The notes under the pieces were generated by a model, which saw nothing but the letters and a program-made list of their open reading frames with translations, searched no databases and was not told the origin of the DNA. 64,000 nucleotides of DNA, from positions 40,674-104,673 of the forward strand of contig DASPNJ010000078.1 of assembly GCA_035626595.1 (NCBI GenBank), in the 5' to 3' direction. Both the position numbers and the translations under genes were made by a program. This document shows, piece by piece, positions 15,949 to 23,118 of the stretch (the first letter of the stretch is position 1; each line of letters opens with the position of its first letter). This stretch comes from JAQGMV01 sp035626595. GTDB taxonomy: Bacteria; Pseudomonadota; Gammaproteobacteria; Burkholderiales; SG8-41.

Positions 15949-16811
15949 TGAGCGCGCGCGAAGCGCTGGGCTATCACGCGGGCGGCATCGAGACCGTCAT
16001 CTCCGTCGAGGAGGTGAACCGGCAGGCCGGGCGCCTGCGCGAACCGGTGAGCGTCGAGCGCCTCGCCGCGCTCGCGCGTAACGATCCGCATCTCGAGCTC
16101 GACGAGCTCACCGCCGGCTACGGCCGCATGGAGGTGCTGTACGGCTTCAATCTAAAGGTCGCGCGCGGCCAGTCGCTGTGTCTCATCGGCCCCAACGGCG
16201 CGGGCAAGTCGACCGTGCTGCATTCGATCTACGGCTTCACGCGAATCTTCGGTGGCGCCATCCGCGTCGGGCCGAACGGCGTGACAGCCGACATCACGCA
16301 TTCGAGCCCGAACGAGAAGCTCGGGCGATCCGGCATCGCCTACATCCTTCAGGACAAGTCGATCTTTCCGGACATGACCGTGGAGGAGAATCTGTGGATG
16401 GGCGGCTATCTCCTGCCATCCCGCGCGCTCGCGCGCGAGCGCGCGGAGAAGGTGTTCGAGCGCTACGAGCGCCTCGCCGCGCGGCGCAGACACCCTGCAC
16501 GGGTGCTCTCGGGCGGCGAGCGGCGGCTGCTGGAGATCTCGCGCGCTCTCGTGATGGAGCCCGACATCCTGCTGGTGGACGAGCCCTCGATCGGCCTCGA
16601 GCCACGCTTCATCGATATGGTGTTCGGCATCCTGCAGGACCTCCAGCGCGAGGAAGGCAAGACGATCGTCATGGTCGAACAGAACGCGAAGCGCGGCCTG
16701 GAATTCGCGGACATCGGCTACGTGCTGGTCTCGGGTGAGCTCGTGATGGCCGCGCCGGGTCGCGAGCTGCTGGAGAACCCTGAAGTCGGAAGGCTCTTTC
16801 TCGGCGGCTGA
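15948..16811 (+). CDS. livF: ABC transporter ATPase, LivF-like, with N-terminal extension
   Basis: A 287-aa ATPase. Walker A is LIGPNGAGKSTVLHSI, the Q-loop is AYILQDKSIFPDMTVEENLW, the signature is VLSGGERRLLEISRAL, Walker B is ILLVDEPSIGLEP, and EQNAKRGLEFADIGYVL carries Gln in place of the usual switch His, as normal in LivF. Typical LivF proteins have about 235 residues. The extra 50 at the front (MSAREALGYHAGGIETVISV...) precede the usual start near LELDELTAGYG. The signature has Glu-Arg where Gln-Arg is common. The TGATG overlap supports this start. Confidence 0.88.
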   Translation: MSAREALGYHAGGIETVISVEEVNRQAGRLREPVSVERLAALARNDPHLELDELTAGYGRMEVLYGFNLKVARGQSLCLIGPNGAGKSTVLHSIYGFTRIFGGAIRVGPNGVTADITHSSPNEKLGRSGIAYILQDKSIFPDMTVEENLWMGGYLLPSRALARERAEKVFERYERLAARRRHPARVLSGGERRLLEISRALVMEPDILLVDEPSIGLEPRFIDMVFGILQDLQREEGKTIVMVEQNAKRGLEFADIGYVLVSGELVMAAPGRELLENPEVGRLFLGG

Positions 16812-16894
16812 AGTCGGGAGCGCGGATCGCGATCCTGTAACAACGCCGGAACGCTGCCGGTTTTATGTCTTGTCCACTACAAGGAGAGCTCACC

Positions 16895-17860
16895 ATGAAA
16901 TACAGACATGCCGCAGCCATTGCCGCAAGCGTCGCACTCGCCTACCCGGCGGCGGCGCTCGCCGACTGGCCCGCGCAGCCCGTTCGTATCATCGTGCCGT
17001 TCAGCACCGGCGGCGGCACGGATATCCAGGCGCGGCTCCTCGCCGACGCCTTCAGCAGGAGCACCGGCCAAAACTTCATCGTCGACAACAAGCCGGGCGC
17101 GAGCGGTCTCGTGGGCGCGCAGCTCGTCGAGAGCGCAGCCGCGGACGGCTATACGGTGCTCTTCACCAGCGCGACGATCGCGATCAATCCGACGCTCTAC
17201 GGCAAGCGCTGGACGGTGCATCCGCTCGAGGACCTCGAGCCCGTAAGCTGGATCACTTCCGCGCCGCTCGTGCTGATCACGCACCCGACGGTGCCGGCGA
17301 AGACCGTTCCCGAGCTGATCGCGCTCGCCAAGAAGCAGCCGAACTATCTCAACAATGCGATCAACACACCCGGCAGCACCAGCCATCTGGCCGCCGAGAT
17401 GCTGAAGCAGAAGGTGGGCATCGAAGTGACGCTCGTCCCGTTCAAGGGCGGCGGTCCCGCCGTGCGTTCGGTGGTCGCGGGCGAGACCGATTTCTTGTTC
17501 GCGACCGGGCCTTCGGCAGCGCCGTTCATCCGGAGCGGGCGCGTGCGCGCGCTCGCCGTGACCACGCCCAAGCGCTCGTCGGCGTTCCCCGACGTGCCGA
17601 CGATGAGCACGTTCTATCCGGGCTTCGAAGCCGACAACTGGTACGCGATGTTCTTCCGCAAGGGCACGCCGCAGGAGGCGGTCACCAGACTGAGCTCCGA
17701 GATCCGCAAGGCGCTGGACTCACCGCAGGTGAAGAAATTCATGGCGCGCGAATCGCTCGACCCGGTCGGCAGCACGCCGGATGAGTTGCGCGCGCAGGTG
17801 AAGCGGGAGATCGCGAAGTACGGCAACGTGATCCGCGTCGGGCAGATCCAGCTTCGATAA
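16895..17860 (+). CDS. Bug/TctC-family periplasmic solute receptor
   Basis: A 321-aa protein with a signal peptide (cleavage after AALA) and the Bug signature WPAQPVRIIVPFSTGGGTDI then NFIVDNKPGASGLVGAQLVE, AADGYTVLFTSATIAINPTL and VPAKTVPELIALAKKQP. The start is the ATG after AAGGAGAGCTCACC. Bug receptors bind small carboxylates or similar solutes for TctAB-type carriers, or act as orphan receptors. This one has no tctAB beside it and follows the Liv-type importer by 83 nt, so a shared substrate range is possible but unproven. Confidence 0.92.
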   Translation: MKYRHAAAIAASVALAYPAAALADWPAQPVRIIVPFSTGGGTDIQARLLADAFSRSTGQNFIVDNKPGASGLVGAQLVESAAADGYTVLFTSATIAINPTLYGKRWTVHPLEDLEPVSWITSAPLVLITHPTVPAKTVPELIALAKKQPNYLNNAINTPGSTSHLAAEMLKQKVGIEVTLVPFKGGGPAVRSVVAGETDFLFATGPSAAPFIRSGRVRALAVTTPKRSSAFPDVPTMSTFYPGFEADNWYAMFFRKGTPQEAVTRLSSEIRKALDSPQVKKFMARESLDPVGSTPDELRAQVKREIAKYGNVIRVGQIQLR

Positions 17861-17926
17861 CGCGCGTACGCGATGGCTGCCGCGACCGGCGGCCATCGTC
17901 GTTCTCGCGCTGATCGTGCGGAGCCG

Positions 17927-18304
17927 CTAACCCTTGGCGTCTCTGGCCGCGCGCGTGCGGCGCGCGCCGGTGTCCTGCGCACCACCGGCCGTACCCGACG
18001 CCGCGCTCGGGTCGGAGGCGCCCTTCGCACGCTCTTTCGCGCGTGCCCGCGGCTCCAGACCGCCTGTGCTGCCGACGTCAGGCTGTACACCTTTACCCTG
18101 CGGTTGACCCGCTCCGGTCACCGCACCCCTGGGGGTCGTCGTTTGCGCGCCTGAATCGCTCGGTAAATTCGCGGTCGAATCGCGGGGCCGCGCGGGGTCG
18201 GATTTCTGTGCCTGCGCCTTGTCTGCAGCCTGCTGCGCCGACGCCGCCGACGCGATCGATAGACCCAGGCCAAATACCACGGCTGCTGCTGCTCGGACGA
18301 TCAT
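17927..18304 (-). CDS. Small exported protein sharing a core motif with 3499-3864
   Basis: A 125-aa protein. The signal peptide ends near ASAQQ; the mature part is hydrophilic and low in complexity. It contains DPARPRDSTANLPSDSG, GAVTGAG, VQPDVG and GGLEPRARAKERA, in the same order and spacing as the product of 3499-3864, then a Gly/Ala/Arg tail. I recognise no family. Export and disorder are the only properties that can be supported. It converges on the Bug-receptor gene. Confidence 0.6.
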   Translation of the reverse strand: MIVRAAAAVVFGLGLSIASAASAQQAADKAQAQKSDPARPRDSTANLPSDSGAQTTTPRGAVTGAGQPQGKGVQPDVGSTGGLEPRARAKERAKGASDPSAASGTAGGAQDTGARRTRAARDAKG

Positions 18305-18360
18305 GGTCGTTCCTTCCTCATACGTTGTGAACGTACGCCGTCTGCAACTTCGATGCCGCC

Positions 18361-18389
18361 GTTCGCCCTGAGCTGGTCGAAGGGCAAAC
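18361..18389. repeat. Short dispersed palindromic repeat
   Basis: GTTCGCCCTGAGCTGGTCGA then AGGGCAAAC is an imperfect palindrome (GCCCT...AGGGC) of a type dispersed in many proteobacterial genomes. It lies between two genes on the minus strand. No other exact copy was seen in this window. Confidence 0.5.
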
Positions 18390-18418
18390 CTCAAAATCGG
18401 AACGGGCCCCGATTTTCA

Positions 18419-19138
18419 TCAGCGCGCCGCGACCACCGCATCCGGGACGTCGATCGGTTCACCGGGGGGCGAGAGATCGACGCGGCCGAGATAGCGCAGC
18501 GCATCGCGAGGCATGCGATCGCCGTCGGTCCCCACCAGTCGTGTCAGCTCGGCGCGAGGCACCGCGAGCGCCAGGCGTTGCGAGCTCGCGCCGCCGCGCG
18601 CGAGCGCACTCATCGGCACGGCGAACGCGTGATCGGCGATGGTACCGACGTGCGGATGCAGGAATCGCATCACGAGGTAGCCGAGACGGGCGCTGTGCAG
18701 GTCGATGACCGAATCGACGATGTAGCCGACATCGCGGCCGGCAGCGTCCTCGACCGGCATTCCGATCAGCCGGCTCATGTAACGCGCACCGGCGGCCGCC
18801 GAGCTCACCTGGGGCTGCTCCGCACCCGCACCTTCGAGGAACAGGCCCTGGTCGGTGCGCCTGAGCAAGCCGATCGCCACCGGATACAGCGTCTGACCGG
18901 GCGGGCGGCGAACGTCGGAGATCAGCCCATAGCGCGCCTCGCCGGTCGCGAGATCGACGACGACGTCCTTAAGCAGGCCGACGTGCCTGCTCTGGCTGTC
19001 GTTCACCGGTTGTCCGATCAATCGGCTGACCCACACGGGACGATATGCCGCGTCGCGCTCACCGGGCGAAGCGGCGGCTGAACAGGAAAGAAAAGCGGAC
19101 AACACTGCAACGATTGCAACGATGCGCCGCGTGCGCAT
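18419..19138 (-). CDS. Exported protein with two PRC-barrel domains
   Basis: A 239-aa protein starting at the ATG preceded by ACGGAGGCCGTC. The signal peptide ends near SCSAAAS (possibly a lipoprotein). Two related modules follow: VSRLIGQPVNDSQSRHVGLL then KDVVVDLATGEARYGLIS (about residues 35-80), and MSRLIGMPVEDAAGRDVGYI then VDSVIDLHSARLGYLVM (about 125-170). Both have the PRC-barrel pattern of a hydrophobic start, a G-x-x-V-x-D turn and a second strand. PRC barrels bind partner proteins or photopigments; here the domains would be periplasmic. It is divergent from the glycine-zipper lipoprotein gene. Confidence 0.78.
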   Translation of the reverse strand: MRTRRIVAIVAVLSAFLSCSAAASPGERDAAYRPVWVSRLIGQPVNDSQSRHVGLLKDVVVDLATGEARYGLISDVRRPPGQTLYPVAIGLLRRTDQGLFLEGAGAEQPQVSSAAAGARYMSRLIGMPVEDAAGRDVGYIVDSVIDLHSARLGYLVMRFLHPHVGTIADHAFAVPMSALARGGASSQRLALAVPRAELTRLVGTDGDRMPRDALRYLGRVDLSPPGEPIDVPDAVVAAR

Positions 19139-19248
19139 GACGGCCTCCGTTCTGCGACTCTTCATGTCCCGTGAGGATGCAAGCCGCGCGCGCGAAGTCC
19201 GGCACAGCGTTTGCCGCGGCAACGCTGACACCGTCACAAGGAGGCATC

Positions 19249-19455
19249 GTGAGAAAACCTTTACTGGCTATCGCATTGGTCGCGGCGGCTTCGACCGGAT
19301 GCGCGACCTGGAACGAGATGGACCGCACGGAGAAAGGCACCGCGGTCGGCGCGACCGGCGGCGCGGTGGTCGGCGGGATCATCGGCGGGCCGATCGGGGC
19401 AGCGGTCGGCGCCGGGGTCGGCGGCTATGCCGGTCACCACGAGGCGAAGGATTAG
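19249..19455 (+). CDS. Glycine-zipper lipoprotein
   Basis: A 68-aa protein starting at the GTG that follows CAAGGAGGCATC. The lipobox is AASTGC. A glycine-zipper stretch (GAVVGGIIGGPIGAAVGAGV then GGYAGHH) would form a tight membrane hairpin. Such small lipoproteins (OsmB/SlyB-related) sit in the outer membrane and respond to envelope stress. It lies directly upstream of the two-component system and its box. Confidence 0.75.
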   Translation: MRKPLLAIALVAAASTGCATWNEMDRTEKGTAVGATGGAVVGGIIGGPIGAAVGAGVGGYAGHHEAKD

Positions 19456-19463
19456 ATCGCGGC

Positions 19464-19480
19464 CTTAATCACGGCTTAAG
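19464..19480 (+). promoter_or_regulatory. PmrA/QseB-type direct-repeat box before the response regulator
   Basis: CTTAAT-N5-CTTAAG: two CTTAA half-sites start exactly 11 bp apart (19464 and 19475), 26 nt before the regulator's ATG. Tandem half-sites of this sequence one helical turn apart are the known target of PmrA/QseB-type OmpR regulators, the subfamily this regulator resembles. Autoregulation is the likely meaning. Confidence 0.65.
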
Positions 19481-19505
19481 GTCCCGGCGCTACCCTCACG
19501 GTCCT

Positions 19506-20183
19506 ATGCGCCTCCTTCTGGTCGAAGACGATCCCATGATCGGCGCAAGCGTCCAGAAGGGGCTCCGCCAGGACGGCTTCTCGGTCGATTGGGTACGCGA
19601 CGGCGCGGCGGGCGAAGCGGCGCTTCGCGCGAACGCGTACGACGCGCTGCTGCTCGACCTCGGGCTGCCGCGCAAGAGCGGCGGCGAGCTCTTGAAGGCC
19701 CTCAGGCGCGCCGGCAACACGATCCCGGTGCTGATCATCACCGCGCGCGACGCGGTGAGCGATCGCATCGCGGGGCTCGACAGCGGCGCCGACGATTACA
19801 TCGTCAAGCCGTTCGATCTCGACGAGCTTGCGGCACGCATACGCGCGGTGCAGCGGCGCCACGCCGGTCGGGCCGACCGCGTCGTGCGCGTGGGCGCCGT
19901 CGAATTCGACCCCGCGGCGCGCCGCGTGACGCTCCGCGGCCAGGAGGTTGCGCTGTCGGCTCGCGAGCTCGCGCTGCTCGAGGCGCTGCTCGATCGCCCC
20001 GGCGCGATACTCTCGCGCGCGCAGCTCGAGGAGCGCATCTACGGCTGGGGCGAAGAGATCGAGAGCAATGCCGTGGAGGTGTACGTGCATGCGCTGCGCA
20101 GGAAGCTGGGCGCGCAGTTCATCCGCACCGTGCGCGGCGTCGGCTACACCATTCCGCAAAGCCATGCAGTCGATTCGGCGTGA
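19506..20183 (+). CDS. OmpR/PhoB-family response regulator (PmrA/QseB-like)
   Basis: A 225-aa regulator. The receiver domain has the acidic pocket E7-D8-D9, phosphoacceptor D51 (LLLDLGLP), T79 and K101 (DDYIVKPFDL). The C-terminal winged helix (about residues 125-225) includes LSARELALLEALLDRPGAIL, SRAQLEERIYGWGEEIESNA and VRGVGYTIP. LSARELALLEALL and WGEEIESNAVEVYVHALRRK are typical of the QseB/PmrA/TctD subgroup. The start at 19506 removes a long non-conserved upstream frame. It overlaps the kinase gene by 20 nt. CTTAA-type boxes before this gene and before the protease gene suggest it controls both. Confidence 0.92.
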   Translation: MRLLLVEDDPMIGASVQKGLRQDGFSVDWVRDGAAGEAALRANAYDALLLDLGLPRKSGGELLKALRRAGNTIPVLIITARDAVSDRIAGLDSGADDYIVKPFDLDELAARIRAVQRRHAGRADRVVRVGAVEFDPAARRVTLRGQEVALSARELALLEALLDRPGAILSRAQLEERIYGWGEEIESNAVEVYVHALRRKLGAQFIRTVRGVGYTIPQSHAVDSA

Positions 20184-21465
20184 GCTCCTCGCGAGCCTCG
20201 TCGGCGCGGTCCTGATCGCCGGCGCGATCGCGGCGGCCACCGTCTATTACCAGGGCCGGCAGGAGATCGGGGAGCTCCTCGATTACCAGATGCGGCAGAT
20301 GGCGCTCGCGATGCGCGAGGACGCCGCCGCGCGTCACGGCGTGATCGAGCCGCCGCCGTACGGATTCGACTACGCGATCCAGATCTCGAGCGACGACGGC
20401 CTGCGCGTGTACTACGCGCGCTCGCGCGTGCGTCTGCCGGCGACGGCGCGCAGCGGCTACGACCGCATCGATACCGCGGAAGGACCGTGGCGCGTCTATA
20501 CGCTCCAGGACGGCGGCGTCTCGGTCCAGATCGGGCAGCCGGTCTCGATACGCAACCGCCTCGCGGCCGAAGCCGCATGGCGCACGATGATGCCGTTCAT
20601 CCTGGTGCTGCCGCTGCTCGCGGCGTTCGTGTGGTTCGCTGTCTCGCGGGGATTGAGACCGCTCGAAGCGGTGGCAGCCGGCGTGAAAGCGCGCAGCCCG
20701 TCTTCGCTGCACGCGCTCCCGCAGCAGCGGGTGCCGGAGGAAGTGCAGCCCCTCGTCCTCGCGCTGAACGATCTCCTCGAGCGCCTCGCCCGCGCGCTGC
20801 AGACACAACGCGCGTTCGTCGCCGACGCGGCGCACGAGCTGCGCAGCCCGCTCACGGCATTGCGCCTTCAGTTGCAGCTTGCGGAGCGCGCACGGGATGG
20901 AGCGGAGCGCGTCGTCGCGCTCGGCGTGCTGCGCGAAGGCCTCGACCGCACCACCCGTCTCGTCGAGCAGCTTCTCACGCTCGCGCGCGAGGAGCCCGAT
21001 GCGGCGCACGCCGCGCGCGAGGCGGTCGACCTGGGCGAGCTCGCGTCCGAGGTGGTCGGCTTCTACTCGCCGATCGCCGAGCAGAAGCGCATCGACGTCG
21101 GGCTTGCGCGCCGCGATGCCGACGTCGAGCTCCACGGCGAGCGCGACGCCCTGAAAACCGCGCTTTCGAATCTCGTCGACAACGCGGTGCGCTACAGCCC
21201 CGCCGGCAGCCGCGTGGACGTCTGCGTGCTGCGCACCGATCGCGCGCGCGTGCTGCAGGTCACCGATGCCGGTCCCGGGATTCCCGCCGAGGAGCGCGAG
21301 CGGGTCTTCGACCGCTTCTACCGCGGCGCCGGAAGCGACGTGCCGGGCAGCGGCCTGGGGCTGCCGATCGTGCGCGCGATCGCGGAGCGCCACGGCGCGC
21401 GCGTCGAGCTCGACAGCGGAGCCGAGGGGCGCGGGCTCACCGCGCGTATCGTGTTCCCCCTTTAA
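20164..21465 (+). CDS. Sensor histidine kinase (QseC/PmrB-like)
   Basis: A 433-aa membrane kinase. TM1 lies at about residues 9-28 and a periplasmic sensor at 29-140 (contains GFDYAIQISSDDGLRVYYAR). TM2 at 142-160 leads to a HAMP-like linker. The dimerisation domain has FVADAAHELRSPLTALRLQL with phosphoacceptor H224. ATPase boxes follow: N box (LSNLVDNAVRYSPAG), G1 (VTDAGPGIPAEERERVFDRF) and G2 (GSGLGLPIVRAI). It phosphorylates the response regulator encoded just upstream, whose gene it overlaps. The stop codon lies inside the second direct-repeat box. Confidence 0.92.
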   Translation: MQSIRRELLASLVGAVLIAGAIAAATVYYQGRQEIGELLDYQMRQMALAMREDAAARHGVIEPPPYGFDYAIQISSDDGLRVYYARSRVRLPATARSGYDRIDTAEGPWRVYTLQDGGVSVQIGQPVSIRNRLAAEAAWRTMMPFILVLPLLAAFVWFAVSRGLRPLEAVAAGVKARSPSSLHALPQQRVPEEVQPLVLALNDLLERLARALQTQRAFVADAAHELRSPLTALRLQLQLAERARDGAERVVALGVLREGLDRTTRLVEQLLTLAREEPDAAHAAREAVDLGELASEVVGFYSPIAEQKRIDVGLARRDADVELHGERDALKTALSNLVDNAVRYSPAGSRVDVCVLRTDRARVLQVTDAGPGIPAEERERVFDRFYRGAGSDVPGSGLGLPIVRAIAERHGARVELDSGAEGRGLTARIVFPL

Positions 21466-21477
21466 GCACGCCTTAAG
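21461..21477 (+). promoter_or_regulatory. Second PmrA/QseB-type box, before the DegP-type protease
   Basis: TTTAAG-N5-CTTAAG: half-sites start at 21461 and 21472, again 11 bp apart. The box overlaps the TAA of the kinase gene and lies 75 nt before the protease ATG. CAGTATTCG at about 21488-21496 could hold the -10 element. It matches the box before the response regulator, implying that the two-component system activates the protease gene. Confidence 0.6.
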
Positions 21478-21551
21478 CAACCACTCTCAGTATTCGGGGT
21501 GTTGCGCGCGTTCCAGCGCGCGTCGTGTCGAATACTGAAGGAGGTTCTGCA

Positions 21552-23000
21552 ATGAAACAGAAAGTGATGGTGAGAGCGCTCGCCGCGGCGGGTCTCGCGA
21601 CCGCGATCGGCGTGGGCGGGATGCAGTACTACACCCCGGAAGTGCAGGCGCGCACCGCGTCGGCGCCGGCCGCCGTGCAGGCGAAGCGCGCCGCGCTGCC
21701 GGATTTCGCGCAGCTCGTCGAGCAATACGGTCCGGCGGTCGTGAACATCAGCGTCGTGCACGATATGAAGGAGACGGGCGCGGTCGCGATGCCCGATTTC
21801 GGCATGGGTCCCGACGACCCGATGTACGAATTCTTCAAGCGCTTCCAGATCCCGCAGCCGCAGTACGGCATCCCGGCGCAGGGCATCGGCTCCGGCTTCA
21901 TCGTGAGCCCCGACGGGCTCATCCTGACGAACGCGCACGTAGTGAAGGATGCGTCCGAAGTGATCGTGAAGCTCACCGACCGGCGCGAATTCAAGGCGAA
22001 AGTCGTGGGCGTCGATCCGCAGACCGACGTCGCGGTGCTGAAGGTCGACGCATCCGACCTGCCGAGCGTCAAGCTCGGTCGCGCGTCCGACGTACGCGTC
22101 GGCGAATGGGTGGTGGCGATCGGCTCGCCTTTCGGGTTCGAGAACTCGGTCACCTCGGGGATCGTGAGCGCGAAATCGCGCGCGCTGCCCGACGGCACGT
22201 CGGTGCCGTTCATCCAGACCGACGTCGCGGTGAACCCGGGCAACTCGGGTGGCCCGCTCTTCAATCTCGACGGCGAAGTGGTCGGCATCAACAGCCAGAT
22301 CTACAGCCGCAGCGGCGGCTATCAGGGCGTGTCGTTCGCGATCCCGATCGAGACGGCGCTGTTCGTGAAGGATCAGATCGTCGCGCACGGCAAGGTCACG
22401 CGCGGCCGACTCGGCGTCACGATCCAGGAAGTGAACCAGTCGCTCGCGCAGTCGTTCGGCCTGGCTGGCGCGCACGGTGCGCTGGTGAGCCGCGTCGAGC
22501 CCGGCAGCGCCGCCGAGAAGGCCGGCCTCAAGCCCGGAGACGTCATCCTGAAGCTGAACGGCGCGCCGGTCGGCAGCTCGATCGAGCTCTCGAGCCGTGT
22601 GTCGACGATGAAGCCCGGCACCGACGCGAAGGTCGAGGTCTGGCGCAACGGCAAGCCGCAGGAGATCGCCGTGCGCATCGGCGAAGCGCCCGGCGAGAAG
22701 CTCGCCGCCGCGGGTGCCGGTGCCGCCGATCTTTCCGGCGCGAAGATCGGCGTAGCGGTCCGGCCGCTCACGCAAGACGAGCAGAAGCGTATGGGTGTCG
22801 AAGGCGGTCTGGTCGTCAGCCAGTCTGCCGGTGCGGCAGCGCGCGCAGGTATCCGTCCCGGCGACATCATCGTGTCGGTGAACGGCACTGCCGTGAAGAG
22901 CGTCGAGCAGCTCAAGGACGCCGCGAAGTCGCGTGAAACGCTCGCGCTGCTGATCCAGCGCGACGAGGCGCGGATCTTCGTGCCGGTGCAGATCGGGTAA
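21552..23000 (+). CDS. degP: DegP/DegQ/MucD-family periplasmic serine protease
   Basis: A 482-aa HtrA protease starting after GAAGGAGGTTCTGCA. The signal region is followed by a trypsin-like domain with the catalytic triad H129 (LILTNAHVV), D159 (DPQTDVAVL) and S232 (VNPGNSGGPLFNLDGEV). PDZ1 lies at about 285-375 (GRLGVTIQEVNQSLAQSFGL, EKAGLKPGDVILKLNG) and PDZ2 at about 395-480 (AGIRPGDIIVSVNG). It degrades or refolds damaged envelope proteins. The short linker before the protease core is more DegQ/MucD-like than E. coli DegP. It is preceded by a two-component box and followed by a strong terminator. Confidence 0.93.
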   Translation: MKQKVMVRALAAAGLATAIGVGGMQYYTPEVQARTASAPAAVQAKRAALPDFAQLVEQYGPAVVNISVVHDMKETGAVAMPDFGMGPDDPMYEFFKRFQIPQPQYGIPAQGIGSGFIVSPDGLILTNAHVVKDASEVIVKLTDRREFKAKVVGVDPQTDVAVLKVDASDLPSVKLGRASDVRVGEWVVAIGSPFGFENSVTSGIVSAKSRALPDGTSVPFIQTDVAVNPGNSGGPLFNLDGEVVGINSQIYSRSGGYQGVSFAIPIETALFVKDQIVAHGKVTRGRLGVTIQEVNQSLAQSFGLAGAHGALVSRVEPGSAAEKAGLKPGDVILKLNGAPVGSSIELSSRVSTMKPGTDAKVEVWRNGKPQEIAVRIGEAPGEKLAAAGAGAADLSGAKIGVAVRPLTQDEQKRMGVEGGLVVSQSAGAAARAGIRPGDIIVSVNGTAVKSVEQLKDAAKSRETLALLIQRDEARIFVPVQIG

Positions 23001-23016
23001 GCCCGCCGCGACCCCG

Positions 23017-23048
23017 AAAAGCCGGCGCATCATGCGCCGGCTTTTTTT
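23017..23048 (+). terminator. Rho-independent terminator after the protease gene
   Basis: AAAGCCGGCGCA-TCA-TGCGCCGGCTTTTTTT: a perfect 9-bp GC stem (AGCCGGCGCA/TGCGCCGGCT), flanked by A and T runs, 17 nt after the stop codon. Confidence 0.92.
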
Positions 23049-23118
23049 CGGGAAACAAAGCGTCCGCACGAATCGGGCCGCCCTGCCGGCGGCATAACGC
23101 TTGCTCGGGCGCCGTCGG

